9,178 bases of DNA from Betaproteobacteria bacterium RIFCSPLOWO2_02_FULL_68_150. GTDB lineage: Bacteria > Pseudomonadota > Gammaproteobacteria > Burkholderiales > SG8-39. A model generated the notes under the pieces. The model worked only from the letters and a program-made list of their open reading frames with translations, was not told the origin of the DNA and did not search any database. Numbering within the stretch: position 1 is the first letter of the stretch; each line of letters begins with the position of its first letter. Both the position numbers and the translations under genes were made by a program. The stretch covers positions 1-9,178 of the forward strand of contig MERE01000152.1 in assembly GCA_001771975.1 (NCBI GenBank). The letters run 5' to 3'. Positions 1-7,227 of the stretch are shown here, in pieces.

Positions 1-231
1 AACAGTTCTGGAACTCGCATAGGTCTCGTATTTGCCGTGCCCTATTTCCGCAGCAAGGTCGATCGGTCACTGCTTGAGCTGCTCGGTCCGTTTTTCAACG
101 GGCTGCAAGACGCGAGCTTGGACGCCGTGGCATGGTGTTTTCCTGCGGACGCGCAGGGGCTCACTTTGCGAGAGGGGCGTCACACACACATCTTTCCAGG
201 GGTCGTTCTCCTTGCAAAGATCGCCGTTTAA
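1..231 (+). CDS. Possible C-terminal tail of an unrecognised protein, cut by window start
   Basis: The frame is open from the first base and ends with TAA at 229-231, giving about 76 residues. An internal GTG at 37 could also start a 64-residue protein, but no ribosome binding site is obvious before it. The end of the peptide (HIFPGVVLLAKIAV) is hydrophobic but too short to call a membrane segment. I do not recognise the family. Codon third positions are less G/C-biased than in the genes further right. It could be the end of a gene starting outside the window, or chance coding potential in a GC-rich stretch. Several other open frames overlap the same bases, so confidence is low. Confidence 0.25.
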   Translation, partial: NSSGTRIGLVFAVPYFRSKVDRSLLELLGPFFNGLQDASLDAVAWCFPADAQGLTLREGRHTHIFPGVVLLAKIAV

Positions 232-446
232 CCTGGCGCCCAACCCGGACGCGCGCGGGGCGTCGTGCCTTGCAAAGTGCTCTGAACTCGCGCGCCGGTT
301 GGCTCCACGTTGAGGCTGAAACCGCCCAAGGCCTCAGCTGGCACCATGATGCCGAACAAAGAGTGGGAGGAGTCCAGTCCAAACCGACGCGCGCAAGAGC
401 GGCGCGCCCCTCACCGTGGTAGGGCGCACCATCCGATGACAAGAAG
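232..446. other. Intergenic stretch without a supported gene
   Basis: Open frames on both strands cross this stretch, but none has a convincing ribosome binding site or recognisable protein motifs, so I treat it as non-coding. The only repeat I see nearby is the 10-mer CCTTGCAAAG, occurring at 210-219 and again at 268-277. No terminator-like hairpin with a T run is visible. It acts as the upstream flank of the toxin-antitoxin promoter. Confidence 0.5.
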
Positions 447-467
447 TCTGGCTATAATCTAGCCAGA
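447..467 (+). promoter_or_regulatory. Palindromic operator containing the -10 box of the toxin-antitoxin operon
   Basis: An inverted repeat with perfect 8-bp arms, TCTGGCTA (447-454) and TAGCCAGA (460-467), is separated by 5 bases. It contains a consensus TATAAT at 453-458. The repeat ends at the base directly before the toxin ATG. A -10 box here would start transcription around 465-468, giving an mRNA with essentially no leader. No good -35 hexamer stands at the expected distance (430-435 reads CATCCG). Type II antitoxins and toxin-antitoxin complexes usually autorepress by binding such palindromes over the -10 region. That role here is inferred from position. Confidence 0.7.
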
Positions 468-761
468 ATGCGCTTCGAGATACTCCTCGCCCCCGAGGCC
501 GTCGAAGACCTGCGCAGGTTGAAGGCCGGCGAACGGACGGCGGTAAAGGAAGCCCTCGAAATACATTTGAGGCACGAACCAACCAAGACTAGCCGTAGCC
601 GAATCAAGCGCTTGCGCGGCATAACGCGACCGCAGTACCGGCTCCGCGTCGAAGAGGTCCGTGTGTTCTACGATGTTTCGGGTCCGACCGTCGAGGTGTT
701 GGCGATCGTGCCCAAACCGGAGGCTGAGTCATGGCTAACGCGGTTCGGAAGCCCAGAATGA
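468..761 (+). CDS. RelE/ParE-family toxin of a type II toxin-antitoxin module
   Basis: This 97-residue basic protein has the RelE/ParE layout. An N-terminal strand (MRFEILLAPEAVEDL) leads into helices, followed by a basic stretch (RIKRLRG, about 45-51) and the C-terminal sheet motif YRLRVEEVRVFYDV (57-70) with VEVLAIVPK (76-83). Members act either as ribosome-dependent mRNA endonucleases (RelE type) or as gyrase poisons (ParE type), and sequence alone does not decide between them here. The ATG at 468 is the only plausible start: an in-frame stop lies at 420-422 and no other start codon falls between. There is no Shine-Dalgarno sequence, which fits the near-leaderless transcript implied by the TATAAT at 453-458. 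The gene overlaps the downstream antitoxin and comes first, the reverse of the commonest order. Confidence 0.85.
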   Translation: MRFEILLAPEAVEDLRRLKAGERTAVKEALEIHLRHEPTKTSRSRIKRLRGITRPQYRLRVEEVRVFYDVSGPTVEVLAIVPKPEAESWLTRFGSPE

Positions 762-1000
762 AGGAAGTGCCCCTTTCCGAGGTCAAGGATGATTTGTCTC
801 GCTTTCTTCGGGAAGCCGAGACGCAAGATGTCGTCATCACACGCCACGGCAAACCAGCCGGCGTACTGATCGGGTTCAAATCGGAGGACGACTGGTTCGA
901 CTACCGACTTGAACACGACCCACGGTTTTTGCAGCGCATTGAGCAGGCTCGCGCCAGCTTCCGCGCGGGCCGAGGCGTCAAACTCGAAGACATCAAATAG
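731..1000 (+). CDS. Phd/YefM-family antitoxin
   Basis: The product is 89 residues if it starts at ATG 731. The N-terminal half matches the Phd/YefM fold: KEVPLSEVKDDLSRFLREAE (11-30) followed by DVVITRHGKPAGVLIGF (33-49), the strand-turn-strand signature that dimerises and binds DNA. The charged C-terminal part (about 50-89) would be the toxin-neutralising segment. Start choice is open. ATG 731 has a strong GGAGG at 719-723 and overlaps the toxin by 31 bp. ATG 758 forms an ATGA overlap with the toxin stop, has a weaker GGAAG at 747-751, and would begin right at the conserved MKEVPLSE. Either way the antitoxin is translationally linked to the toxin and, unlike it, has its own ribosome binding site, which would favour antitoxin excess. 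It likely autoregulates through the palindrome at 447-467. Confidence 0.88.
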   Translation: MANAVRKPRMKEVPLSEVKDDLSRFLREAETQDVVITRHGKPAGVLIGFKSEDDWFDYRLEHDPRFLQRIEQARASFRAGRGVKLEDIK

Positions 1001-1102
1001 CGCGCGCGTGTAGTAGTGCGCGGAGGCCGGCCGAATAGGACCCACTTCTCGCGGGCCGGATTAATTCTTTCCATGACCGTCGGCGATCGCGCCACAACCC
1101 GG
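1001..1102. other. Convergent intergenic gap after the toxin-antitoxin module
   Basis: The antitoxin (plus) and metallophosphoesterase (minus) genes converge on this gap. It contains the inverted 6-mers CCGGCC (1027-1032) and GGCCGG (1054-1059) with a 21-base loop and no T run directly after it. A weak hairpin is possible, but I do not call it a terminator. Confidence 0.4.
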
Positions 1103-1933
1103 TCACCGCCGCGAATAATCCAGTTGCAGGAGCGGCCCCTCGATCGCCCGCAACTCGATCGTCTGCGATCCGCTGTCGTGAATCGCATACCTGAGCTTGC
1201 CGACCAGGTCGCGCCCGTAGCCGATCGAGCCGACGCTCACGATGTACTGGTCGCCCGGGTCTAACGGCACGGGCCGGTTGTAATCGAAGGCATGCGCGCG
1301 CGCCTCGCCATACGCGTCGCAGCGCCTGCCGAAGATCATGGGCACATGCACGTGGCCGACGAAAAGCAGCCGGAACGCGCTCTCGTCGAACACGTTCCAC
1401 GCTTCCACCGCGTGGTTGATCGTGCGCCGCCTCGCGCGCGGCGATATGTGCGTATAGACGACGCCCTCCTCGACAGTGACCTCCGGCAAGCCGAGCAGGT
1501 ATCGGCGCATCTCCTGCGGCAGCTCGACGTCGTTCCATTCATCGTGATTGCCGCGCACCGACGCAACCCCGAGCCGCCGCAGCGTATCGATCACGCCCTC
1601 GTTGTCAGGTCCCCCCTCGATGAGATCGCCGAGACAGACGATGCGCTCGCAGCCCTGCCGCTGGATGTCTTCGAGCACCGCCAACAGGCCGTCGTGGTTG
1701 CCGTGGATGTCCGAAATCACCGCAGTACGCCGTGATCGCGGCACGGCAGGCGCAGACAGGCGCGAAGCGAGGTCCGACGCATCCGCAAGACCGTGCGCCG
1801 ACTCGTAGCGCAGGATGCGCTCGAACTCGCGCGCCAGCGCGGCCGCCGCGGGGTCGGCCTCGACGCGGCGCTTCAGTGCCTCGAGCGCAGCCGCGTATTC
1901 CTCCGGCGTCGCCAAGGGCTTCGAAGGATTCAC
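1103..1933 (-). CDS. Calcineurin-like metallophosphoesterase (YfcE/MJ0936-like)
   Basis: This 276-residue protein carries the complete metal-binding signature of calcineurin-like phosphoesterases: D75-I-H77-G-N79, G102-D103, G128-N129-H130-D131, H162 (YTHISPR) and G193-H194-V195-H196. These residues bind a dinuclear metal centre that hydrolyses phosphate esters, and the natural substrate cannot be told from sequence. About 70 extra residues precede the catalytic core (EEYAAALEALKRRV and onwards), apparently helical and possibly a regulatory or dimerisation arm. The start is GTG at 1933-1931. No strong ribosome binding site precedes it and there is no methionine before the core, so the N-terminus is uncertain. 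It lies 45 bases downstream of the HAD phosphatase on the same strand and is probably co-transcribed. No signal peptide is visible, so it should be cytoplasmic. Confidence 0.88.
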   Translation of the reverse strand: MNPSKPLATPEEYAAALEALKRRVEADPAAAALAREFERILRYESAHGLADASDLASRLSAPAVPRSRRTAVISDIHGNHDGLLAVLEDIQRQGCERIVCLGDLIEGGPDNEGVIDTLRRLGVASVRGNHDEWNDVELPQEMRRYLLGLPEVTVEEGVVYTHISPRARRRTINHAVEAWNVFDESAFRLLFVGHVHVPMIFGRRCDAYGEARAHAFDYNRPVPLDPGDQYIVSVGSIGYGRDLVGKLRYAIHDSGSQTIELRAIEGPLLQLDYSRR

Positions 1934-1978
1934 GGCTCGTATGCTACGGCACTCGCCGCGATCTCATCGGAATCGGGC

Positions 1979-2677
1979 CTATTGGACCCAACGTCCAGCG
2001 ATCAGCTCACCGATCTCGTTCAGGTGCGAAATCATGTAGTCGGGCGGCGCGTCGGCGAAGTCGGCTTCGTCACACTCGCCTCCCCGGATGATGGCCACGT
2101 GCATCCCCGCCGCGCGAGCGCCTGAAACGTCAGCCCGGCTGTCGCCTACGAACAGCACGCGATCCGCCGCGGCCTGCCAATCCGAAAGCACCCGCAAAAT
2201 GCCCTCCGGCGCGGGCTTCATGCAGCTCACCTCGTCGCGCGTGACGACCGGCGACAGCCAGCGGGCGAAGTCGAATCGGTTCAAAGCCAGGGTGAGTGCC
2301 GCACGCCCCACGTTGCTGACCATGCCCACGCGCGAGCCCCTGGTGGCGAGCCGGCAGAGCAGCTCGGCCGCTCCCGGTCGAGGCGTCCATCGGGTCAGCG
2401 CATCCATATCCCAGCGGTCGTAGATGGGAGCCATCGCCTGCTGCAGCTCGGCTATCCGTCCCTGCGGCGCGAGCAGGCCGGCGGCGGCATTCCACATGGC
2501 GGCGTAGTTGCCGCGGGCGAACTCGTCGCCGCCGAATCCCAATCCGGCGAAGCCACGGCGCAACTCGGCTTCCGCCGGCGCTAGCTGCCACTGGAAATCG
2601 ACCAGCGTGCCCTCGAAGTCGAAGATGGCCGCCGTATACTTCCGGCTGACCGCAGAGGGCGGGGGGTTCAAGCGCAC
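1979..2677 (-). CDS. HAD-superfamily hydrolase (phosphatase-like), with DxE in motif I
   Basis: The 232-residue protein has the four HAD motifs. Motif I is D20-F-E22-G-T24-L-V, motif II is S121 in GMVSNVG, motif III is K154 in CMKPAPEG, and motif IV is FVGDSRADVSGARAAG with D179 and D183. A helical cap lies between motifs I and II. It resembles phosphoglycolate-phosphatase-like, subfamily I enzymes that act on small phosphorylated metabolites. The residue two after the nucleophile, normally the Asp acid/base, is Glu here. The frame stays open far upstream, but that part is antisense to the plus-strand gene at 2747, so the start must lie near 2677. GTG at 2677 is chosen; TTG at 2671 and TTG at 2713 are alternatives. 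No Shine-Dalgarno precedes the GTG. It is followed by the metallophosphoesterase, so two phosphatases share one unit. Confidence 0.85.
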   Translation of the reverse strand: MRLNPPPSAVSRKYTAAIFDFEGTLVDFQWQLAPAEAELRRGFAGLGFGGDEFARGNYAAMWNAAAGLLAPQGRIAELQQAMAPIYDRWDMDALTRWTPRPGAAELLCRLATRGSRVGMVSNVGRAALTLALNRFDFARWLSPVVTRDEVSCMKPAPEGILRVLSDWQAAADRVLFVGDSRADVSGARAAGMHVAIIRGGECDEADFADAPPDYMISHLNEIGELIAGRWVQ

Positions 2678-2684
2678 AAGGCGA

Positions 2685-2713
2685 AGTATCTTCGGCGTCG
2701 GTGATCCGGTCAA
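2685..2713 (-). promoter_or_regulatory. Candidate sigma70-type promoter for the HAD/metallophosphoesterase unit
   Basis: On the minus strand TTGACC (2713-2708) is followed after 17 bases by GATACT (2690-2685), a reasonable -35/-10 pair (5/6 and 4/6 consensus matches). The -10 overlaps a small inverted repeat, CGAAG (2682-2686) and CTTCG (2690-2694). Only seven bases separate the -10 from the GTG at 2677, so the transcript would start at or next to the start codon. This fits the missing ribosome binding site. It is a visual call only. Confidence 0.4.
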
Positions 2714-2746
2714 AAAATACCTGGCAACAACGGTCAAGGAATCGCG

Positions 2747-3340
2747 ATGGCAAGTCAGCTGGAATTCTGGTTCGACCTCGGCAGTCCCGCCGCGTATCTG
2801 GCGTGGAAGCGGCTGCCGAAATTTCTCGCTCGCAGCGGCGCGAACGTCGTTTACAAGCCGATGCTCCTGGGCGGCGTGTTCAAGGCGCAGGGCAATGCGA
2901 GCCCGGTGACGATTCCGGCCAAGGGCAAGTGGCTGGTCGGCGATCTGGCGCGCTACGCGCGCCGCGACGGCGTGGCGCTCGGCTATCCACCCGGATTCCC
3001 CATCAACACCCTCGCCCTCATGCGCGGCGCGATCGGCCTGCAGATGCGCAGGCCCGAGCGCTTCGGAGCCTATGTCGATGCGATGTTCGACGCGATATTC
3101 GGCCGGGCGCGCGACCTGCGCGACGAGAAAGTCGTGGCCGAGGTGCTTTTGGCGGCAGGGTTCGATGCGGCGGAGATCATGGCGCTTGCGGCCGACCCCG
3201 AGGTGAAACAGGCGCTGATCCGCAACACCGAGGAAGCCGTTTCGCGCGGCGTGTTCGGCGCGCCCACGTTTTTCGTAGGCGACGAGATGTTCTGGGGACA
3301 GGACCGGATGGAATTCGTCGCCGAGGCGCTGGCCGCCTGA
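2747..3340 (+). CDS. 2-hydroxychromene-2-carboxylate isomerase / DsbA-family protein (NahD-like, kappa GST-like)
   Basis: The 197-residue protein begins with the family signature LEFWFDLGSPAAYLA (5-19). Ser13 sits where the glutathione-contacting Ser of NahD and kappa-class GST proteins lies. It closes with the hallmark GVFGAPTFFVGDEMFWGQDRM (168-188), whose Ala-Pro-Thr holds the cis-Pro loop of the thioredoxin fold. The middle is the helical insertion. Known members isomerise 2-hydroxychromene-2-carboxylate in naphthalene breakdown or act as glutathione-dependent enzymes. The CxxC of true DsbA is absent. No naphthalene genes are visible here, so the actual substrate is unknown. ATG 2747 has AAGGA at 2736-2740. 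The gene is divergent from the HAD gene and ends one base before the next gene, with which it should be translationally coupled. Confidence 0.87.
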   Translation: MASQLEFWFDLGSPAAYLAWKRLPKFLARSGANVVYKPMLLGGVFKAQGNASPVTIPAKGKWLVGDLARYARRDGVALGYPPGFPINTLALMRGAIGLQMRRPERFGAYVDAMFDAIFGRARDLRDEKVVAEVLLAAGFDAAEIMALAADPEVKQALIRNTEEAVSRGVFGAPTFFVGDEMFWGQDRMEFVAEALAA

Positions 3341-3341
3341 G

Positions 3342-4157
3342 ATGAACCAACCGATCGTCCGCCGCCTGCTGATCGACCTCGACACGCCGTTCGCGCGCCA
3401 CTGGTTCGGCGGCGACGCGTTTCGCACCGCGTTCGCCAACGCGCTGTCGATGAGCTTTCCGCTCGGCGAGCAGTTCTTTATCGACTCGGTTCGGGCGGGT
3501 GTCGCGGCGCTGCCCGCCGCCGCACGCGAGCGCTTCGCCGACGAACTGCAGGGCTTCGTGGGTCAGGAAGCGACGCACCGGCGCGTTCACGCGCTGTTCA
3601 ACGCACAGCTGGAACGCCAGGGTCACGTCAACCTCTGGGAAGAGCGCATCCGCCAGCGCCTGCCGATGCTGCAGGGCCTCGATGCGCGCCATGCGGTCGC
3701 CGCGACCGCCGCCAACGAGCATTTCACGGCGGTGCTGGCCGGCTGGCTGTTGCATCACAGCGAGTGGTTCGCCAACACTGAACCGCGCCTGGCGACGATG
3801 TGGCTGTGGCACGCGTCCGAGGAGATGGAACATCGCAGCACGGCGTTCGATGTCTACCTCGCGCTCGGCGGCGACGCGCGCCGGCGCAAGCGCTGGATGC
3901 GCATCGTGACCCGGTATTTCCTGAGCGATCTCGCGCTGCAGACCTGGCGCAACCTCGAGCATGACGGTGCGCAATGGCGCTGGAGCACCTGGAAGAGCGC
4001 GGCGTCGTTCCTGTTCGGCCGTGCAGGGCTGGTACGACACGGCTTCGCTGCCTGGCGCGCCTACTTCCGGCGCAACTTCCATCCGTCGCAGTCCGACGGC
4101 TCGCCCGGGAGCGACTGGCTCGCCGCTCACCGCGAGGCGTACACGGCTGTAGGCTAA
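3342..4157 (+). CDS. Ferritin-like predicted metal-dependent hydrolase (PF10118-like)
   Basis: The 271-residue product looks like the COG3687/PF10118 'predicted metal-dependent hydrolase' family. Carboxylate and histidine pairs are spaced as in a diiron four-helix bundle: E43 (GEQFF), E76-x-x-H79 (QEATH), E126-H127 (NEHF) and E160/E161-x-x-H164 (SEEMEHRSTAFD). The hydrolase name is historical. The metal-ligand pattern equally fits an oxygen-activating diiron protein, and no substrate is established that I know of. The C-terminal third has aromatic-rich amphipathic helices that might touch a membrane. The ATG lies one base after the stop of the preceding isomerase-like gene, a sign of translational coupling and a shared pathway. 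An oxidoreductase gene follows after 32 bases. Confidence 0.8.
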   Translation: MNQPIVRRLLIDLDTPFARHWFGGDAFRTAFANALSMSFPLGEQFFIDSVRAGVAALPAAARERFADELQGFVGQEATHRRVHALFNAQLERQGHVNLWEERIRQRLPMLQGLDARHAVAATAANEHFTAVLAGWLLHHSEWFANTEPRLATMWLWHASEEMEHRSTAFDVYLALGGDARRRKRWMRIVTRYFLSDLALQTWRNLEHDGAQWRWSTWKSAASFLFGRAGLVRHGFAAWRAYFRRNFHPSQSDGSPGSDWLAAHREAYTAVG

Positions 4158-4189
4158 GCTACCGCATTGCCGGTAGAGAGGAAGGAATC

Positions 4190-5256
4190 ATGAGCATCGG
4201 TCGCCGAATCTTGATCATGGGCGCCTCCTACGGCTCGCTGCTGGCGACGAAACTGCTGTTGGCTGGGCACACGGTCAAGCTGGCGTGCCTGCCCGCCGAA
4301 GCCGAGCTGATCAACCGGGAAGGCACGCGCGTACGCCTGCCGGTCAAAGGCCGCGACAGCCTGGTCGAGATCGATTCGCGGCAGCTGCCGGGCAAATTGT
4401 CCGCCGACATGCCGGGCGCGATCGACCCAGCCGGATTCGATCTGGTGGCGCTGGCCATGCAGGAGCCGCAGTATCGCTCGCCCGGCGTGCGCGAATTGCT
4501 GCACGCGGTGGCGCAGGCGAAGCGGCCGTGCATGTCGATCATGAACATGCCGCCGCCGCCGTTCCTCGCGCGCATAGCGGGACTGTCCGCCGATGCCTAC
4601 CGCCATTGCTTTACCGATCCGCCGGTGTGGGACGGATTCGATCCGGCATTGATGACCCTGTGCAGCCCGGACCCGCAGGCGTTTCGCCCTCCCGAAGAGA
4701 AAAGCAATGTCCTGCAGGTCAGCCTGCCGACCAATTTCAAGGCGGCGCGCTTCGCTTCGGACGCTCACACCGCCATGCTGCGCGAGCTGCAGGCCGGAAT
4801 CGAAGCGGTGCGCTTCGAAACCGGCAGCGGCGCGGTCGATCTGCCGGTCAAGCTCAAAGTGCACGACTCGGTCTTCGTGCCGCTGGCGAAGTGGTGCATG
4901 CTGCTCACGGGGAATTACCGCTGCGTGCAGCAAGGCGAGGTGCGCTCGATCCGCGAGGCGGTGCACGGCGACCTCGAGCGCTCGCGCGCCGTGTACGCCT
5001 GGGTGGGCGGGGTGTGCAAGGCCCTGGGCGCGCAGGAGGACGATCTGGTGCCGTTCGAAAAGTATGCCAACGCGGCGCTCGGGCTCGCCAAGCCATCGTC
5101 GGCGGCGCGCGCCTTGTACGCTGGCGCACCCAATATCGAGCGCGTGGATTGCCTCGTGAAGAGCATCGCCGCGCGCAAGGGCATGCACTCGGCTGAGGTG
5201 GACGAAATCGTGGCGCTGGTGGACGCGCGGCTCGAAGCGAATCGGCGCGCCGCAGG

Positions 5257-5260
<4 letters not shown>
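4190..5260 (+). CDS. Ketopantoate-reductase-like NAD(P)-dependent oxidoreductase
   Basis: The 356-residue protein starts with a Rossmann nucleotide-binding strand and loop, RRILIMGASYGSLLATKLLLAGHTV (5-29), as in PanE/ApbA (2-dehydropantoate 2-reductase) proteins. The C-terminal helical domain keeps the family's substrate-side segment KPSSAARALYAGAPNIERVD (301-320), with S303/S304 and E317 where PanE has its conserved Ser and Glu. The central catalytic helix is altered. PanE has Lys with Asn four and eight residues later, whereas K221/K223 here are followed by H225, S227, F229 and P231. Pantothenate synthesis is therefore doubtful, and a different 2-keto or aldehyde substrate is likely. ATG 4190 has a purine-rich ribosome binding site (GAGAGGAAGGA, 4176-4186). 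It is the last gene of the plus-strand trio, and its TAA overlaps the ligase stop codon tail to tail. Confidence 0.75.
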
Positions 5261-6652
<1,392 letters not shown>

Positions 6653-6665
6653 GGACTGCTCCCCT

Positions 6666-7142
6666 CTACGCGGCGTGCGTCGTTGCGTCGCGTGCCAGTT
6701 TAAGCCACTCCGCGGCCCATTCCACCGCGGCTTCCTCGGCCAGCACGCCTGACGAGGCATCGTGCTGCACGCGCTCGCCGATGCGTTGCGCGCCCAACTC
6801 GGCGAGCAGCTCGTCGAAACGCTTGCCGCCGAAATTGAAGGTCTCGGCGTAGGTGCGATCGCCGAGCCCGAAGACGCCGTAGCGCAGCTGCGACAGATCC
6901 GGGCGCTTTGCCTGCAGCTCTGCGTAGAGCGCCTTGGCATTGTCCGGCACGTCGCCCTGCCCATAGGTCGAGGTGCAGATCAGGAAGACGCCCTCCCCGC
7001 CGAACACCGAGACGTCGGTTTTCTCCATCAGCACCGTCGCGACCCGGGTCTCGCCGTCGTCCCAGGTCAGTTCCAGTTCCTGCGCCACGAGCTGCGCCGT
7101 GCCGGTCATGGTGCCGACCACAATGGTGATCTTCAGGCTCAT
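6666..7142 (-). CDS. Flavodoxin, MioC-like (FMN-binding electron carrier)
   Basis: The 158-residue protein has the short-chain flavodoxin fold. The phosphate-binding loop is VGTMTGTAQ (9-17), the first isoalloxazine loop is CTSTYGQGDVPDNA (56-69), and the second is GLGDRTYAETFNFGGKRFDELL (92-113). Tyr60 and Tyr98 are well placed to stack on FMN. It should shuttle low-potential electrons between a reductase and an oxygenase or other acceptor. ATG 7142 has AAGGA six bases upstream. It is the first gene after the divergent boxR promoter region, and the benzoate-CoA ligase start lies 13 bases beyond its stop. Co-expression with benzoate genes suggests, but does not prove, a role in supplying electrons to the BoxAB epoxidase. 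Full length, with no missing motif. Confidence 0.9.
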   Translation of the reverse strand: MSLKITIVVGTMTGTAQLVAQELELTWDDGETRVATVLMEKTDVSVFGGEGVFLICTSTYGQGDVPDNAKALYAELQAKRPDLSQLRYGVFGLGDRTYAETFNFGGKRFDELLAELGAQRIGERVQHDASSGVLAEEAAVEWAAEWLKLARDATTHAA

Positions 7143-7155
7143 CCGGGTTCCTTGA

Positions 7156-7184
7156 TTGACATCAACTATATTGCATCATAGAAT
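7156..7184 (+). promoter_or_regulatory. Promoter for boxR-boxC
   Basis: A perfect TTGACA (7156-7161) is followed after exactly 17 bases by TAGAAT (7179-7184), which has one mismatch to consensus. Transcription would start near 7191, about 37 bases before the boxR ATG at 7228. A TTG at 7156 could formally lengthen boxR, but it sits inside this -35 hexamer and should not be in the mRNA. Confidence 0.75.
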
Positions 7185-7193
7185 CCAGTTCAA
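7165..7193 (-). promoter_or_regulatory. Promoter for the flavodoxin-bclA operon
   Basis: On the minus strand TTGAAC (7193-7188) and TATAGT (7170-7165) are separated by 17 bases, 4/6 and 5/6 consensus matches. Transcription would start near 7158 and give a short leader of about 15 bases carrying the AAGGA ribosome binding site of the flavodoxin gene. The elements overlap the opposing boxR promoter almost completely, so the two polymerases should exclude each other. Confidence 0.65.
7166..7181. promoter_or_regulatory. Candidate BoxR operator: TGCA-centred palindrome between both -10 and -35 pairs
   Basis: The sequence reads CTATNNTGCANNATAG, with 12 of 16 positions in perfect dyad symmetry. 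It lies under both divergent promoters: it overlaps both -10 boxes and sits inside both spacers. TGCA-containing boxes are described for the related BzdR/BoxR regulators. A 12-mer of the form ACTATATNNCAT occurs at 7165-7176 and again at 7196-7207, 31 bp apart (about three helical turns), which could be a second half-site. Repressor binding here would shut both operons. The assignment is inferred from position and symmetry. Confidence 0.5.
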
Positions 7194-7227
7194 GCACTAT
7201 ATCTCATTGTCCGAAATCAACGAATCC

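Noticed and set aside
181..190. Short CA dinucleotide run
   Set aside because: Five repeat units are within chance expectation and are not linked to a start codon or promoter.
210..277. Two copies of CCTTGCAAAG as a repeat array or attachment site
   Set aside because: Only two copies, no regular spacing, and no integrase or other mobile gene in the window.
1027..1059. Inverted CCGGCC/GGCCGG as a bidirectional terminator
   Set aside because: Six-base arms with a 21-base loop and no following T run are too weak to call in GC-rich DNA.
2678..3439. Upstream in-frame extension of the HAD hydrolase on the minus strand
   Set aside because: It is antisense to the well-supported isomerase-like gene at 2747 and has no recognisable domain. 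The HAD fold starts near 2677.
7156..7227. TTG-initiated N-terminal extension of BoxR
   Set aside because: The TTG is part of the TTGACA -35 box, and the added 24 residues do not look like the start of a BoxR protein.
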